Shown one piece after another: positions 24,164 through 33,489 of a DNA stretch of 64,000 nt (within the stretch, counting starts at the first letter, position 1; every line of letters begins with the position of its first letter). Both the position numbers and the translations under genes were made by a program. This DNA is from an uncultured Collinsella sp. (GTDB taxonomy: Bacteria; Actinomycetota; Coriobacteriia; Coriobacteriales; Coriobacteriaceae). The stretch is taken from contig UQLC01000001.1 of NCBI GenBank assembly GCA_900541795.1, positions 1-64,000 on the forward strand, read 5' to 3'. The notes beneath the pieces are model-generated. The model was not told where the DNA came from and searched no databases. It saw only the letters and a program-made list of their open reading frames with translations.

Positions 24164-27100
24164 ATGGTCTCTCGTATCTACGTGGAGAAGAAACCCGGGT
24201 TCGACGTCGAGGCTCAGCAGCTCAAGGGCGAGCTGACCGAAATTCTCGGCATCAAGGGCATCGAGGCCCTGAGGATCATCAACCGCTACGACGTCGAGGG
24301 CATCGACGAGGAGCTTTTCCGCTCCTGCGTGCCGACCGTCTTTAGCGAGCCCCAGGTCGATGTGACCTACGACGAGCTCCCCGCAAGCGATGGCGCCGTC
24401 TTTGCCGTCGAATTCCTGCCTGGCCAGTTTGACCAGCGCGCCGACTCCGCCAGCGAGTGCGTGCAGCTCATCAGCCAGGGCGAGCGCCCCGCCGTGCGCT
24501 CCGCCAAGGTCTATATGATCTCGGGCACTCTGGACGAAGCCGCCATCGAGGCCATCAAGCACTACGTGGTGAACCCCGTCGAAGCACGCATCGCCTCGCT
24601 CGACCTGCCCGAGACGCTGCACATGGAGACCCCCGAGCCCCAGCCCGTCGAGGTGCTCGACGGCTTCCGCGAGCTCGACGAGGCCGGCCTTGCCGCCTTT
24701 ATCGCCGATCGCGGCCTTGCCATGGACGAGGCGGACATCGCCTTCTGCCAGCAGTACTTCCGCGATGAGGACCGCGACCCCACCATCACCGAGATCCGCG
24801 TGATCGACACCTATTGGTCCGACCACTGCCGCCACACCACCTTCGGCACCGTCCTGGACGACGTGACGATCGACGACGCCGTGGTGCAGCAGGCCTTCGA
24901 CCGCTACATGGAGATGCGCCACGAACTCGGCCGCGACGCCAAGCCCGTCTGCCTCATGGACATGGGCACCATCGGCGCCAAGTACCTTAAGAAGACCGGC
25001 GTCATGACCGATGTCGACGAGTCCGAGGAGATTAACGCCTGCACCGTCAAGGTGAAGGTCGATGTCGATGGCGAGGACCAGGACTGGCTGTTCCTCTTTA
25101 AGAACGAGACCCATAACCACCCGACCGAGATCGAGCCCTTCGGCGGGGCCGCCACCTGCGTGGGCGGCGCCATCCGCGACCCGCTCTCGGGCCGCAGCTA
25201 TGTGTACCAGGCCATGCGCGTCACCGGCGCCGGCGACCCCACCGTCCCGGTTTCCGAGACGCTCGAGGGCAAGCTGCCGCAGCGCAAGCTCGTGACCACT
25301 GCCGCCGCCGGCTACTCCAGCTACGGCAACCAGATCGGCCTTGCCACCGGTCAGGTCAACGAACTCTATCACCCCGGTTACGTGGCCAAGCGCATGGAGG
25401 TTGGCGCCGTCGTGGGCGCTACCCCGGCAAACCACGTTCGTCGCGAGTGCCCCGCCCCCACCGACAAGATCATCCTGCTGGGCGGCCGCACCGGCCGCGA
25501 TGGCATCGGTGGCGCCACCGGCTCCTCCAAGACCCAGAACACCGAGTCCATCGAGACCTCGGGTGCCGAGGTCCAGAAGGGCAACGCCCCGGTCGAGCGC
25601 AAGCTCCAGCGTCTGTTCCGCCGCGGTGACGCCTGCCGTCTGATCAAGCGCTGCAATGACTTTGGCGCCGGCGGCGTCTCGGTCGCCGTGGGCGAGCTTG
25701 CCGACGGCCTGTACGTGGACCTGGACACCGTGACCAAGAAGTACGACGGCCTGGACGGCACCGAGCTCGCTATCTCCGAGTCCCAGGAGCGCATGGCTTG
25801 CGCCGTCGCCGACGGTGACGTCGAGGAGTTCATGGGCTACGCCGCCGAGGAGAACCTGGAGGCGACCGTTATCGCCGAGGTTACCGCCGAGCCGCGCATG
25901 CGCATGGCCTGGAACGGTGTCGCCATCGTCGACCTATCCCGCGAGTTCCTCAACTCCAACGGCGCGCCCAAGCACCAGGTCGCCCACGTGTGCGCCCGCA
26001 GCGTGTGGCAGCCCAGCTGGGCCGGCACCACGCTTGCCGAGCGCATGACCTCGCTTGTCACCGACCTCAACGTCGCCTCCAACAAGGGCCTTTCCGAGCG
26101 CTTCGACTCCACCATCGGTGCCGCAACCGTGTTCATGCCCTTTGGCGGCAAGACGCAGCTCACCCCGAGCTCGGCCATGGTCGCCAAGTTCCCCGTGGAC
26201 GGCGAGACCACCACGGCGAGCGCCATGGCATGGGGCTTCAACCCCTACCTGATGGAAGCCGACCAGTTTGCGGGCGCCTACCTGTCCGTGGTCGAGTCCA
26301 TCGCCAAGCTCGTGGCTGCCGGCTTTGAGCACAAGCGCGCCTACCTCTCCTTCCAGGAGTACTTCGAGCGTCTGCGCACCGAGGCCGAGCGCTGGGGCAA
26401 GCCCACGGCAGCCGTCCTGGGCGCCCTCATGGCCCAAGTCGACCTGGGTGCCGGCGCCATCGGTGGCAAGGATTCCATGAGCGGCTCGTTTGAGGACGAG
26501 GCCGGCGAGCTCAACGTTCCGCCGACTCTGATCAGCTTCGCCGTGGCCGTGGGCAGAGCCGCCCGTGCCGTCTCGCCCGAGTTCAAGGGCCTCACGCACC
26601 GCGTCGTCCGCATCGCCCCCGCTACCTATGGCGAGGACTACCGTCCCGACGCTCAGCAGCTGCTCGCCGCGTTTGACGCCGTCGAGGCGCTCACTGCTAC
26701 CGGCAACGCCCTGGCCATCTCCACGCCCGGCTACGGCTGCGGCGCCGAGAGCCTCTTTAAGATGTGCGTCGGCAACCAGATCGGTATCGAGCTTGCCGAG
26801 GATGTGGACGTGGAGAGCCTCTTCACCCCGCTCTACGGCAGCTTTATCGTCGAGCTCGCCGAGGACGCCGAGCTGCCCGAGGTCGCCGACGGCGTTGTCG
26901 TCGAGCCCCTGGGTACCACCGTCGAGGGCTATGTCATCGACACCGGCTCCGAGGTCATCGAGCTCGCCGAGCTCCAGGAGGCCTGGGAGAGCGGCATCGA
27001 GGGCGTCTTCGCCTACCGCAGCACCGGCGAGACCCCCGAGGTCGAGACCATCGACTTCCGCGCCAAGGATATCCACGTGTACGGCGGCGCCAAGATCGCC

Positions 27101-27910
27101 CGCCCGCGCGTGATCATCCCCGTGTTCCCCGGCAACAACTGCGAGTACGACAGCGCCCGCGCCTTCCGTGCCGCCGGCGCCGAGGCCGACACCTTCGTGA
27201 TCAACAACCTCACGCCCGAGGCCGTCGCCGAGAGCACCCACGAGCTTGCCCGCCGCATCCGTGCAAGCCAGATTGTCATGATCCCCGGCGGCTTCTCGGG
27301 CGGCGACGAGCCCGACGGCTCCGCCAAGTTCATCACGGCGTTCTTCCGCGCTCCCGAGGTCACCGAGGCAGTCCGCGACCTGCTCAAGGCCCGCGATGGC
27401 CTGATGCTGGGCATCTGCAACGGCTTCCAGGCCCTGGTCAAGCTCGGCCTGGTGCCCTATGGCGACATCGTCGACGCCACGCCGGATGCACCCACGCTGA
27501 CCTTTAACACCATCGGTCGCCACCAGAGCCGTCTGGTGCGCACCCGCATCTCGTCCAACCTGTCCCCGTGGCTGTCGCAGTGCAGCCTGGACGACCCCTA
27601 CACCGTCGCCATCAGCCACGGCGAGGGCCGCTTTGTCGCCAACGACGAGGTGCTCGCCCAGCTGATCGCCAACGGCCAGGTCGCCACGCAGTACGTGGGC
27701 GAGGACGGCAAGCCCAGCATGGATCTTTCCGTCAACCCCAACGGCTCCGCACTCGCCATCGAGGGTATCACGAGCCCCGACGGCCGCGTCCTGGGCAAGA
27801 TGGGCCATGCCGAGCGTCGCGGCGACAACCTGTACCGCAACGTGCCCGAGCATGTCCCCGGCGACAAGTTCATGCCGATCTTTGAGAGTGGCGTAGCCTA
27901 CTTCGCCTAA
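24164..27910 (+). CDS. purL: Phosphoribosylformylglycinamidine synthase, one-piece
   Basis: Catalyses ATP- and glutamine-dependent conversion of FGAR to FGAM, step four of purine synthesis. At 1248 residues it combines the synthetase and glutaminase parts in one chain instead of separate PurL, PurQ and PurS. Visible elements are TYWSDHCRHTTF (linker/active-site region), ETHNHPTEIEPFGGAATCVGG, the second half GGKDSMSGSF, and a C-terminal class I amidotransferase: PGNNCEYDSARAF, MIPGGFSGGDEPDGSAKF, catalytic Cys in MLGICNGFQALVKLG, and the His/Glu-containing AISHGEGRF. An AGGAAGGCAGGAACCA leader precedes the ATG. It is monocistronic with a strong terminator. Confidence 0.97.
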   Translation: MVSRIYVEKKPGFDVEAQQLKGELTEILGIKGIEALRIINRYDVEGIDEELFRSCVPTVFSEPQVDVTYDELPASDGAVFAVEFLPGQFDQRADSASECVQLISQGERPAVRSAKVYMISGTLDEAAIEAIKHYVVNPVEARIASLDLPETLHMETPEPQPVEVLDGFRELDEAGLAAFIADRGLAMDEADIAFCQQYFRDEDRDPTITEIRVIDTYWSDHCRHTTFGTVLDDVTIDDAVVQQAFDRYMEMRHELGRDAKPVCLMDMGTIGAKYLKKTGVMTDVDESEEINACTVKVKVDVDGEDQDWLFLFKNETHNHPTEIEPFGGAATCVGGAIRDPLSGRSYVYQAMRVTGAGDPTVPVSETLEGKLPQRKLVTTAAAGYSSYGNQIGLATGQVNELYHPGYVAKRMEVGAVVGATPANHVRRECPAPTDKIILLGGRTGRDGIGGATGSSKTQNTESIETSGAEVQKGNAPVERKLQRLFRRGDACRLIKRCNDFGAGGVSVAVGELADGLYVDLDTVTKKYDGLDGTELAISESQERMACAVADGDVEEFMGYAAEENLEATVIAEVTAEPRMRMAWNGVAIVDLSREFLNSNGAPKHQVAHVCARSVWQPSWAGTTLAERMTSLVTDLNVASNKGLSERFDSTIGAATVFMPFGGKTQLTPSSAMVAKFPVDGETTTASAMAWGFNPYLMEADQFAGAYLSVVESIAKLVAAGFEHKRAYLSFQEYFERLRTEAERWGKPTAAVLGALMAQVDLGAGAIGGKDSMSGSFEDEAGELNVPPTLISFAVAVGRAARAVSPEFKGLTHRVVRIAPATYGEDYRPDAQQLLAAFDAVEALTATGNALAISTPGYGCGAESLFKMCVGNQIGIELAEDVDVESLFTPLYGSFIVELAEDAELPEVADGVVVEPLGTTVEGYVIDTGSEVIELAELQEAWESGIEGVFAYRSTGETPEVETIDFRAKDIHVYGGAKIARPRVIIPVFPGNNCEYDSARAFRAAGAEADTFVINNLTPEAVAESTHELARRIRASQIVMIPGGFSGGDEPDGSAKFITAFFRAPEVTEAVRDLLKARDGLMLGICNGFQALVKLGLVPYGDIVDATPDAPTLTFNTIGRHQSRLVRTRISSNLSPWLSQCSLDDPYTVAISHGEGRFVANDEVLAQLIANGQVATQYVGEDGKPSMDLSVNPNGSALAIEGITSPDGRVLGKMGHAERRGDNLYRNVPEHVPGDKFMPIFESGVAYFA

Positions 27911-27947
27911 AGCTTTCCCATCGGGTACAATCCCCTCGGGTAACAAC

Positions 27948-27986
27948 ACCCGCCACCGGCACCCCCGGTGGCGGGTTCTTTTTTTG
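27948..27986 (+). terminator. Terminator of purL
   Basis: ACCCGCCACCGG (27948-27959) pairs with CCGGTGGCGGGT (27965-27976), followed by TCTTTTTTT. The downstream permease starts only 24 bases later. Confidence 0.95.
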
Positions 27987-28010
27987 CTTCGCGCATACAG
28001 GAAGGACATC

Positions 28011-28946
28011 ATGCAAAGCCGCAAGCCGTATCTCGCCACCCTGCCCGGACTCATCCTGGGTTGTCTTGTTTGCTGTGCACTCTGGGGATCGGCCTTTCCC
28101 TGCATCAAGATCGGCTACGGCCTCTTTGGCATTCCGGCGCACGATAGCGCCTCGCAGCTGCTCTTCGCGGGTCTGCGCTTCACCCTTGCCGGCATGCTGG
28201 TTATCGCCGGTATGAGTGCGGCCCAGCGCCGCCCGCTCGTTCCGCAGGTGCGCGATATCAAGCCCATCTTTGTCTTGTCGCTCTTCCAGACTATCGGGCA
28301 GTACTTCTTTTTCTACCTGGGACTCTCGCGCGCCAGCGCCATGTCGAGCTCCATCATCGAGGCCAGCGCCAACTTCCTAGCCATCCTCTTTGCCGCCCTG
28401 GCGTTTCGCACCGAAAAGCTCGATGTGGCCAAGGTGCTCGGCTGCGTACTGGGCTTTGCCGGTGTCGCGCTCGTCAACCTTTCGGGCACGGACGGCACCT
28501 TTGGCTTTACGCTCGACGGCGAGGGCTTTATCCTGGCCTCCACCGTCGCGGGTGCCCTTTCGACCTGCCTGATCGGCATCTTCTCGCGCGAGCATGACGG
28601 CGTCTTACTTGCCGGGTGGCAGTTCTTGGTCGGCGGCCTGGTCCTCACCGCCATCGGCTTTTTGATGGGTGGCACGTTGTCCCCCACCGAAATCGCCCCC
28701 GCCATCGCGCTCATCATTTATATGGCACTCATTTCCGCCGTCGCGTACTCGCTGTGGTCGCGCCTGCTTGCCGTCAACCCCGTCAGCCGCGTCTCGGTCT
28801 TTGGGTTTATGAACCCCGTCTTTGGCGTGCTGCTGAGCGCGCTGCTGCTCGGCGAGGGCGCTGGCACGAGCCCCGTTACCGTCATCGTTGCCCTGCTGTT
28901 GGTCTGCGGCGGCATCATCATCGTCAACAAACCCAAAAAAGCCTAA
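28011..28946 (+). CDS. EamA/DMT-family permease
   Basis: A 311-residue protein with ten hydrophobic helices in two EamA repeats, a drug/metabolite transporter of unknown substrate (exporters of amino acids or metabolites are common in this family). It shows CCALWGSAFPCIKIGYGLFG near the N-terminus, RASAMSSSIIEASANFLAILFAALAFRTEKL closing repeat one, and VSRVSVFGFMNPVFGVLLSALLLGEG closing repeat two. The ATG at 28011 follows AGGAAGGACATC; an earlier in-frame codon lies inside the purL terminator. A hairpin terminator is at 29022-29046. Confidence 0.88.
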   Translation: MQSRKPYLATLPGLILGCLVCCALWGSAFPCIKIGYGLFGIPAHDSASQLLFAGLRFTLAGMLVIAGMSAAQRRPLVPQVRDIKPIFVLSLFQTIGQYFFFYLGLSRASAMSSSIIEASANFLAILFAALAFRTEKLDVAKVLGCVLGFAGVALVNLSGTDGTFGFTLDGEGFILASTVAGALSTCLIGIFSREHDGVLLAGWQFLVGGLVLTAIGFLMGGTLSPTEIAPAIALIIYMALISAVAYSLWSRLLAVNPVSRVSVFGFMNPVFGVLLSALLLGEGAGTSPVTVIVALLLVCGGIIIVNKPKKA

Positions 28947-29016
28947 CGAACTGCCCTTATTTAGCAGAGGGGATTCACATACTTTAGTTTAATGGAGTAC
29001 ATCGGTGAGCTGAGGG

Positions 29017-29046
29017 CCACCGCGCACGCCAGCGTGCGCCCTTTTT
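29017..29046 (+). terminator. Terminator of the EamA permease gene
   Basis: Perfect 8-bp stem GCGCACGC-CA-GCGTGCGC (29022-29039) followed by CCTTTTT; it ends at the stop of the convergent diguanylate cyclase gene. Confidence 0.75.
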
Positions 29047-30189
29047 CTAGCGTATCTGGACGCCGACTTTCTTTTTCTCGGCCTTGACGCGGTAGAGTTC
29101 CGCATCGGCGGCGCGAAGCAGGTTTTGCCAGGTATCAATACCATCGCCGACCCGCGCGTAACCGATGGACATCCGCAATGCATACGGCACCTCGGCGCGC
29201 GCGAGCTCGTCGTTGATTGTCGCGCACAGATGCATGATATCCTGTTCTGCCGCTGCCTTCTGGAGCACCACAAACTCATCGCCACCATAGCGCGTGATAA
29301 ACCCACCAGCCGGTGAGCAGACATCCTTGAGCGCCGTCGCAACAACCTGAAGAGCATGGTCGCCCTCCACATGTCCATAGCGATCGTTAATCTGCTTAAA
29401 GGCGTCAGCGTCCATCATAAGCAGATATACATCTTCGGCCTGATCCACATTTGAAAAGAGCGACAGCATATAGGTCTCAAAACGGTTGCGGTTGTTGAGT
29501 CCAGTCAACGGATCAGTCGAGATCAGTTGCTCCTGATAGACGATATAGAGCAGCAGGATGCTCAGCATTATACCGACGCAAAGGCCCGGTACCGAAAACA
29601 AAACTTGGAAGGTACCGCCCACCAGAGCGGGAACCGCAAAAAAGGCGAGGGTGCGATAAATGGCCTTCTTTTGCAGGCTTTCGACTTTTCGAGCCTGAAT
29701 AAAGGCATGCAAGGACGTATATATGACGTAGCAGTAGCTAACGATAGGCTGAATCATATAAAGCGCTCCGCGACGATATACGCCCTGCGCATCGATATAG
29801 AACATAGCGTGCGTCCAATAGCTGGTAAATGCCAACACGACCACCAATGCGGTTGGCAACGTTAAAAGTACCACCCTATAGGGCGTGGTCAGGAGCCGTG
29901 AGCCCTGCATCGTCTCGGAATAGAAAAACCAAATGAGGCACGCGATGGCGAACAGCGAAAACGAAACCGCGTTGGAAATCCAGTTGGCCGTGATGCCTAC
30001 AGGAGTGCTCACGCCGTCCGAAAGCGTCCAGATCATATCGAAGAAAACGTACGCCACAGACGTATAGCCGAGCATGCTAAATAAAAGTTGCTGGGTACTC
30101 GAGAACAAGGAGTGGCGACTTCGCGCGGCAAGCCCGATAAGAACAATCATGCATAGCAGGAATATCTCAATCTTGAGTGCCTTAACCAC
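29047..30189 (-). CDS. Membrane diguanylate cyclase (GGDEF)
   Basis: Makes cyclic di-GMP from two GTP. The 380-residue protein has about seven hydrophobic helices in the first 220 residues (7TM-like sensor part), then a GGDEF domain with STDPLTGLNNR, MMDADAFKQINDRYGHVEGD and RYGGDEF (about 300-306), all intact. No RxxD inhibitory site is visible ahead of GGDEF, so classic product inhibition may be absent. I start at GTG 30189, since GAAGGG lies 10 bases before it; a TTG at 30207 would add six residues. It is a single gene, and no cyclic di-GMP receptor or phosphodiesterase is nearby. Confidence 0.85.
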   Translation of the reverse strand: MVKALKIEIFLLCMIVLIGLAARSRHSLFSSTQQLLFSMLGYTSVAYVFFDMIWTLSDGVSTPVGITANWISNAVSFSLFAIACLIWFFYSETMQGSRLLTTPYRVVLLTLPTALVVVLAFTSYWTHAMFYIDAQGVYRRGALYMIQPIVSYCYVIYTSLHAFIQARKVESLQKKAIYRTLAFFAVPALVGGTFQVLFSVPGLCVGIMLSILLLYIVYQEQLISTDPLTGLNNRNRFETYMLSLFSNVDQAEDVYLLMMDADAFKQINDRYGHVEGDHALQVVATALKDVCSPAGGFITRYGGDEFVVLQKAAAEQDIMHLCATINDELARAEVPYALRMSIGYARVGDGIDTWQNLLRAADAELYRVKAEKKKVGVQIR

Positions 30190-30288
30190 TAGACGCCATC
30201 CCTTCAATATCCAAGTGGTCAGAATCGCCCGATTCGTGTCTGGACAATAAACACCCCCTACTCCGCAGGGGTAAGGGGAATAATAGCA

Positions 30289-30332
30289 GAGCGCCCGAAC
30301 GTCACTGCAAGACAGCTTTCGTTCGGGCGCTC
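30289..30332. terminator. Stem-loop between kdgT and the cyclase gene
   Basis: Perfect 12-bp inverted repeat GAGCGCCCGAAC (30289-30300) with GTTCGGGCGCTC (30321-30332). On the minus strand, where kdgT ends at 30378, it is followed by TGCTATTATT, a weak U-tract. Confidence 0.6.
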
Positions 30333-30377
30333 AAACGGCGCGAATTGCACGCCGGCTTGATTGACTCGCGTCGACGA

Positions 30378-31400
30378 TTACTCGCCGTCGATGTCGGTCG
30401 CGACGGCCTCCTCGATGGCCTCGACACCGGCAGGCGACAGATCCTCTTTGCCGTGGCAGAACTTCTTATCGACCCAGCCGGTCAGAATCGGGGCCATGAT
30501 TGCCGTGATGATGACAGCGGTGGCGATCTGCGCATACGCGGTGGGCGCAAGCTCTGCATAGCGCGGAGCGACCTCGGCGAGGGCGACCGGCGTGGTCATG
30601 GCCGTGCCGGCAATGGTGGAGCATGCCACAGCCGCCTTACCGTTGCCGCCACACAAGCGCTCGAAAGCAAAGGTAATGGGACCGACGATAAAGAGCGTGA
30701 TGAAGCCCAGCAAGATACCGGAAATACCGCCGGTGATAAAGCTCGAAAGGCTCATGGATGCACCGAGCTGAAAACCGATAACGGCGATCGCGGGATTGGC
30801 GCCGGGGACCAGCAGGTTCTTGATAAACGGGAAGAGGTTGCCCAGAACCATGCCGATAACAAGCGGCAGGATGGATCCGATGATGGTGCCGACGGGGATG
30901 TTGGCGAGACCCGAAACGCCCAGGATGATCATGGTGACGGCGGGGCCGGCCGTAAAGAATAGGATGCCCACGGCGCCCTGCTCGGACTCGTCGCCAAACT
31001 CGCCCATGATGCCCGTATAGAGCGCCATGTTGCAAAACGTAATGCCGCCGATGATGGAAACCGAGCTCAGGCCCAAAAAGTTGTCGTTAAAGAAATATGC
31101 CACGCCCAGGCCGAGAGCCGCTGCGACGACCAGCTTGGGAATCAGCACGACGATGCCGGTCTTGATAGCGCCCGGCGTGGACTTAAAGCTGATGCCGGCG
31201 CCCACAAACAGCAGGATCGCGGCGACGATGGTATTGGAACCGCCGCGGCAGGCAGCCGTAAAGAAGCCGCCGATCTCAAAGACCTGCGGACAGAAAGTGT
31301 TGAGCAAAAGGCCAACGATCATGGGATAGATCATGATGTCGCCCGGGATACGCGGGACTTTGAATTTCTTTTGCTCGTTGGCGGTCGCTCCCTGTGCCAT
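30378..31400 (-). CDS. kdgT: 2-keto-3-deoxygluconate permease
   Basis: Proton-coupled uptake of 2-keto-3-deoxygluconate, a product of pectin and uronate breakdown. The 340-residue membrane protein has about ten helices and KdgT family segments: PGDIMIYPMIVGLLLNTFCP, TPGAIKTGIVVLIPKL, GGITFCNMALYTGIMGEFGDE and GTAMTTPVALAEVAP. The start at 31400 follows GGGGG by four bases; an in-frame codon at 31430 is unsupported. KDG kinase and aldolase genes are not in this window, so the pathway link is by family only. Confidence 0.93.
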   Translation of the reverse strand: MAQGATANEQKKFKVPRIPGDIMIYPMIVGLLLNTFCPQVFEIGGFFTAACRGGSNTIVAAILLFVGAGISFKSTPGAIKTGIVVLIPKLVVAAALGLGVAYFFNDNFLGLSSVSIIGGITFCNMALYTGIMGEFGDESEQGAVGILFFTAGPAVTMIILGVSGLANIPVGTIIGSILPLVIGMVLGNLFPFIKNLLVPGANPAIAVIGFQLGASMSLSSFITGGISGILLGFITLFIVGPITFAFERLCGGNGKAAVACSTIAGTAMTTPVALAEVAPRYAELAPTAYAQIATAVIITAIMAPILTGWVDKKFCHGKEDLSPAGVEAIEEAVATDIDGE

Positions 31401-31543
31401 GAAACCCCCATTTCCGCTGACGCGGAACAAAAGACCACGTCATACTTTGCTACAGTAAAGTTTGATCATGGTACCAGAAGAAATAGACCAGCTCGGTGAA
31501 AAATTCGATTCGTTGGGCCGGGACGCTAAACGCGCCCTTGCTT

Positions 31544-31867
31544 TTATACAAGGCTCAAAACGATATAGAACACGATGCCCGAGACGCAGCACCACAACAT
31601 CGACTTTGTCTTGATTGCCACCGCCACGACACCGGCAGCCGCAATCCAGGGAATCAAGCCCTGCCACAAGCCGGCGTCGAAAGCGCCAGGGCTTATCAAA
31701 TCGTTAGCGACCAGCGCCGCAAAGGCGGCGGGCGGAATATAACCCAAGGCCTCGGTAACGCGGGGCGACAGCGTTCTCCCGCGCAAGGCAAACGCCGGGG
31801 CAATGCGGAAAAACGCGATAGCCGCCCATGACGACAGCCACAGGACCAAAAACTCATTAACGGGCAT
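31544..31867 (-). CDS. azlD: AzlD family small membrane subunit
   Basis: A 107-residue protein with about four hydrophobic helices, the small partner of AzlC in branched-chain amino acid exporters (like YgaH in YgaZH). MPVNEFLVLWLSSWAAIAFFRIAPAFALRGR and ALGYIPPAAFAALVANDLI fit AzlD well. The start overlaps the azlC end by 11 bases, with AAGGGG ahead, indicating translational coupling. A longer upstream reading of this frame runs through azlC and is not coding. Confidence 0.9.
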   Translation of the reverse strand: MPVNEFLVLWLSSWAAIAFFRIAPAFALRGRTLSPRVTEALGYIPPAAFAALVANDLISPGAFDAGLWQGLIPWIAAAGVVAVAIKTKSMLWCCVSGIVFYIVLSLV

Positions 31868-32549
31868 CGCGAGCGCCCCTTCCTTCGGCGAAAGCATCGC
31901 ACGCAAGCGCCGCGGCAACACCGACGAGCACGCTTGCCGGCACGGCGATATTCGTCCACCCCAAGAACTTGCATATGGCGACAGACACCGCAGCCATAAC
32001 GGCAGCCACGACATTGCCGCGCGACAGTCGCTGCGAAAAGAGCAGGCAGATAAAGAGCGAGGTGCAGACAAAGCCAGCAATAGCGGTGGGGACATCGACA
32101 ACGGCGCCTACAACGGCGCCCATCGTGCACGAAACGCCCCATGTCGCGATGAGGATCGCGTTGAGCGCAAAGGACTCGCGCGGGCCCCAATCCTCCCCTT
32201 CAACCAACTTGGCAAGCGAGATGCCATATGCCTCCTCGGTAAGCGTCGCGGCAACAGCCAGCGTCTGACGCTTCGAGGCACCCCTCAGATGGGGCGCGAT
32301 TGATGCCGAATAAAGTGCAAAGCGCGAGGAGATTGCGGCCACACTTGCGACAATCGATGCCGCAGGCACACCTGCCAGCCACAGGTTGCAGACCATAAAC
32401 TGGCCGCTGCCCGTCACGAACGTGCTGCTCAGAGCAAAAACCATCCAGGGCTCCATCCCCGTCTGCGCCATAATCATTCCGCACGGCGCGCCTATCGCAA
32501 CATAGGTAAGCATCACCGGCCAGACGGTTTTAACGATTTTGAGCACCAT
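31857..32549 (-). CDS. azlC: AzlC family branched-chain amino acid exporter subunit
   Basis: Large subunit of an AzlCD (YgaZH-like) exporter of branched-chain amino acids or analogues. The 230 residues have about six helices and the family segments YVAIGAPCGMIMAQTGM, GSGQFMVCNLWLAG, SSRFALYSASIAPHLRG and TEEAYGISLAKL. The ATG at 32549 has GAGGA six bases before it, better than an in-frame codon at 32585. Divergent from the HD-domain gene, with a shared palindromic upstream region. With livKHMGF in the same window, both import and export of branched-chain amino acids are represented. Confidence 0.92.
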   Translation of the reverse strand: MVLKIVKTVWPVMLTYVAIGAPCGMIMAQTGMEPWMVFALSSTFVTGSGQFMVCNLWLAGVPAASIVASVAAISSRFALYSASIAPHLRGASKRQTLAVAATLTEEAYGISLAKLVEGEDWGPRESFALNAILIATWGVSCTMGAVVGAVVDVPTAIAGFVCTSLFICLLFSQRLSRGNVVAAVMAAVSVAICKFLGWTNIAVPASVLVGVAAALACDAFAEGRGARDAR

Positions 32550-32609
32550 AGCGTTCCTCGTCCCGACAAGATTTCCGAGCCGCATTCAACGACGCGGCAG
32601 AATCATCGC

Positions 32610-32645
32610 CCGGTGGCAACCGAGTTCACCTACAATTGCCACCGG
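32610..32645. promoter_or_regulatory. Inverted repeat over a -10-like box between azlC and the HD gene
   Basis: CCGGTGGCAA (32610-32619) and TTGCCACCGG (32636-32645) are perfect complements 16 bases apart, and the second arm overlaps TACAAT (32631-32636), a likely plus-strand -10 for the HD gene. The placement suits an operator, but a simple mRNA hairpin is equally possible. Confidence 0.4.
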
Positions 32646-32676
32646 ATCGAAAGACACAGCTTTTTAGGAAGTCATT

Positions 32677-33489
32677 ATGACAGCTATCGATCGGGGCCGG
32701 GCGACCGCGGCCTTCAAACGCTATACCGATGCTTACGATGCCGCCAATCCACGTATCGCGCTCAAAATCGAGCATACGTACCACGTTGCCGAGGCATGCG
32801 ATGCCGTGGCGCGCGAGCAGAGCTGGTCGACAGAGGATATTGACCTGGCCTGGCTTTGCGGCCTGTTACACGATATGGGACGCTTTGAACAGTTGCGGCG
32901 CTGGGACACCTTTAAGGACGCCGAGAGTATGAGCCACGCAGCGTTGGGCGTCGGGGTCCTCTTTGGCGAGAACCCCGCCGATGCGCCCGCCGTAACGAGC
33001 ATCCGCGACTTTATCGATGATCCGGCAGAAGATGAGCTCATCCGCGCGAGCATCGCCTATCACAGCGACTTTCGCCTGCCGGCACAACTCGACGAGCGTA
33101 CACGGCGCTTCTGCGATATCGTGCGCGATGGCGACAAGATCGACATTATGCGCACCATCGCCGACAGCACCGTCGACACTATCCTCAAGGTTGATGAGGA
33201 CGCATTTCTCGCCAGCCGGTTCTCGACACCGGCTCTCGCCGCCTTTGACGAGCGCCGCTGCGTCGCACGCGATGAACGCAACGAGCCCGCAGACTACCTG
33301 GTGGGACTCATCTGCTTTATGTTTGAGCTCGTCTATCCAGCGAGCCGCGCGCTAGCGCGCGAGCAGGGCGATATCTACCGCCTGCTCGACGCACCCTTTG
33401 GCATTACGCACCCCTTTACCGATCCCGCCACGCAAGCGACCTGGGAGCGCCTAAAGAACGAGATACGCGACTGGCTGGCGCGCGCCTAG
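32677..33489 (+). CDS. HD-domain phosphohydrolase
   Basis: A 270-residue cytoplasmic HD-superfamily protein. The metal site is visible as His36 (IEHTYHV), His65-Asp66 (CGLLHDMGRFEQ), His87 and the later Asp in VRDGDKIDIM. The GRFEQLRRWDTF stretch is common in small HD proteins of Firmicutes and Actinobacteria with no assigned substrate; nucleotide or phosphate-ester hydrolysis is the safe inference. The start has TTAGGAAGTCATT before ATG. The gene ends tail-to-tail with etfA, sharing the CTAG at 33486-33489 as both stops. Confidence 0.85.
   Translation: MTAIDRGRATAAFKRYTDAYDAANPRIALKIEHTYHVAEACDAVAREQSWSTEDIDLAWLCGLLHDMGRFEQLRRWDTFKDAESMSHAALGVGVLFGENPADAPAVTSIRDFIDDPAEDELIRASIAYHSDFRLPAQLDERTRRFCDIVRDGDKIDIMRTIADSTVDTILKVDEDAFLASRFSTPALAAFDERRCVARDERNEPADYLVGLICFMFELVYPASRALAREQGDIYRLLDAPFGITHPFTDPATQATWERLKNEIRDWLARA

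Noticed and set aside
25934..28108. A 724-codon open frame antisense to purL, and similar long antisense frames over rel (6488-7972) and recJ (8069-9892)
   Set aside because: Same reason: they lie opposite strongly conserved genes, show compositionally biased translations and have no independent signals.
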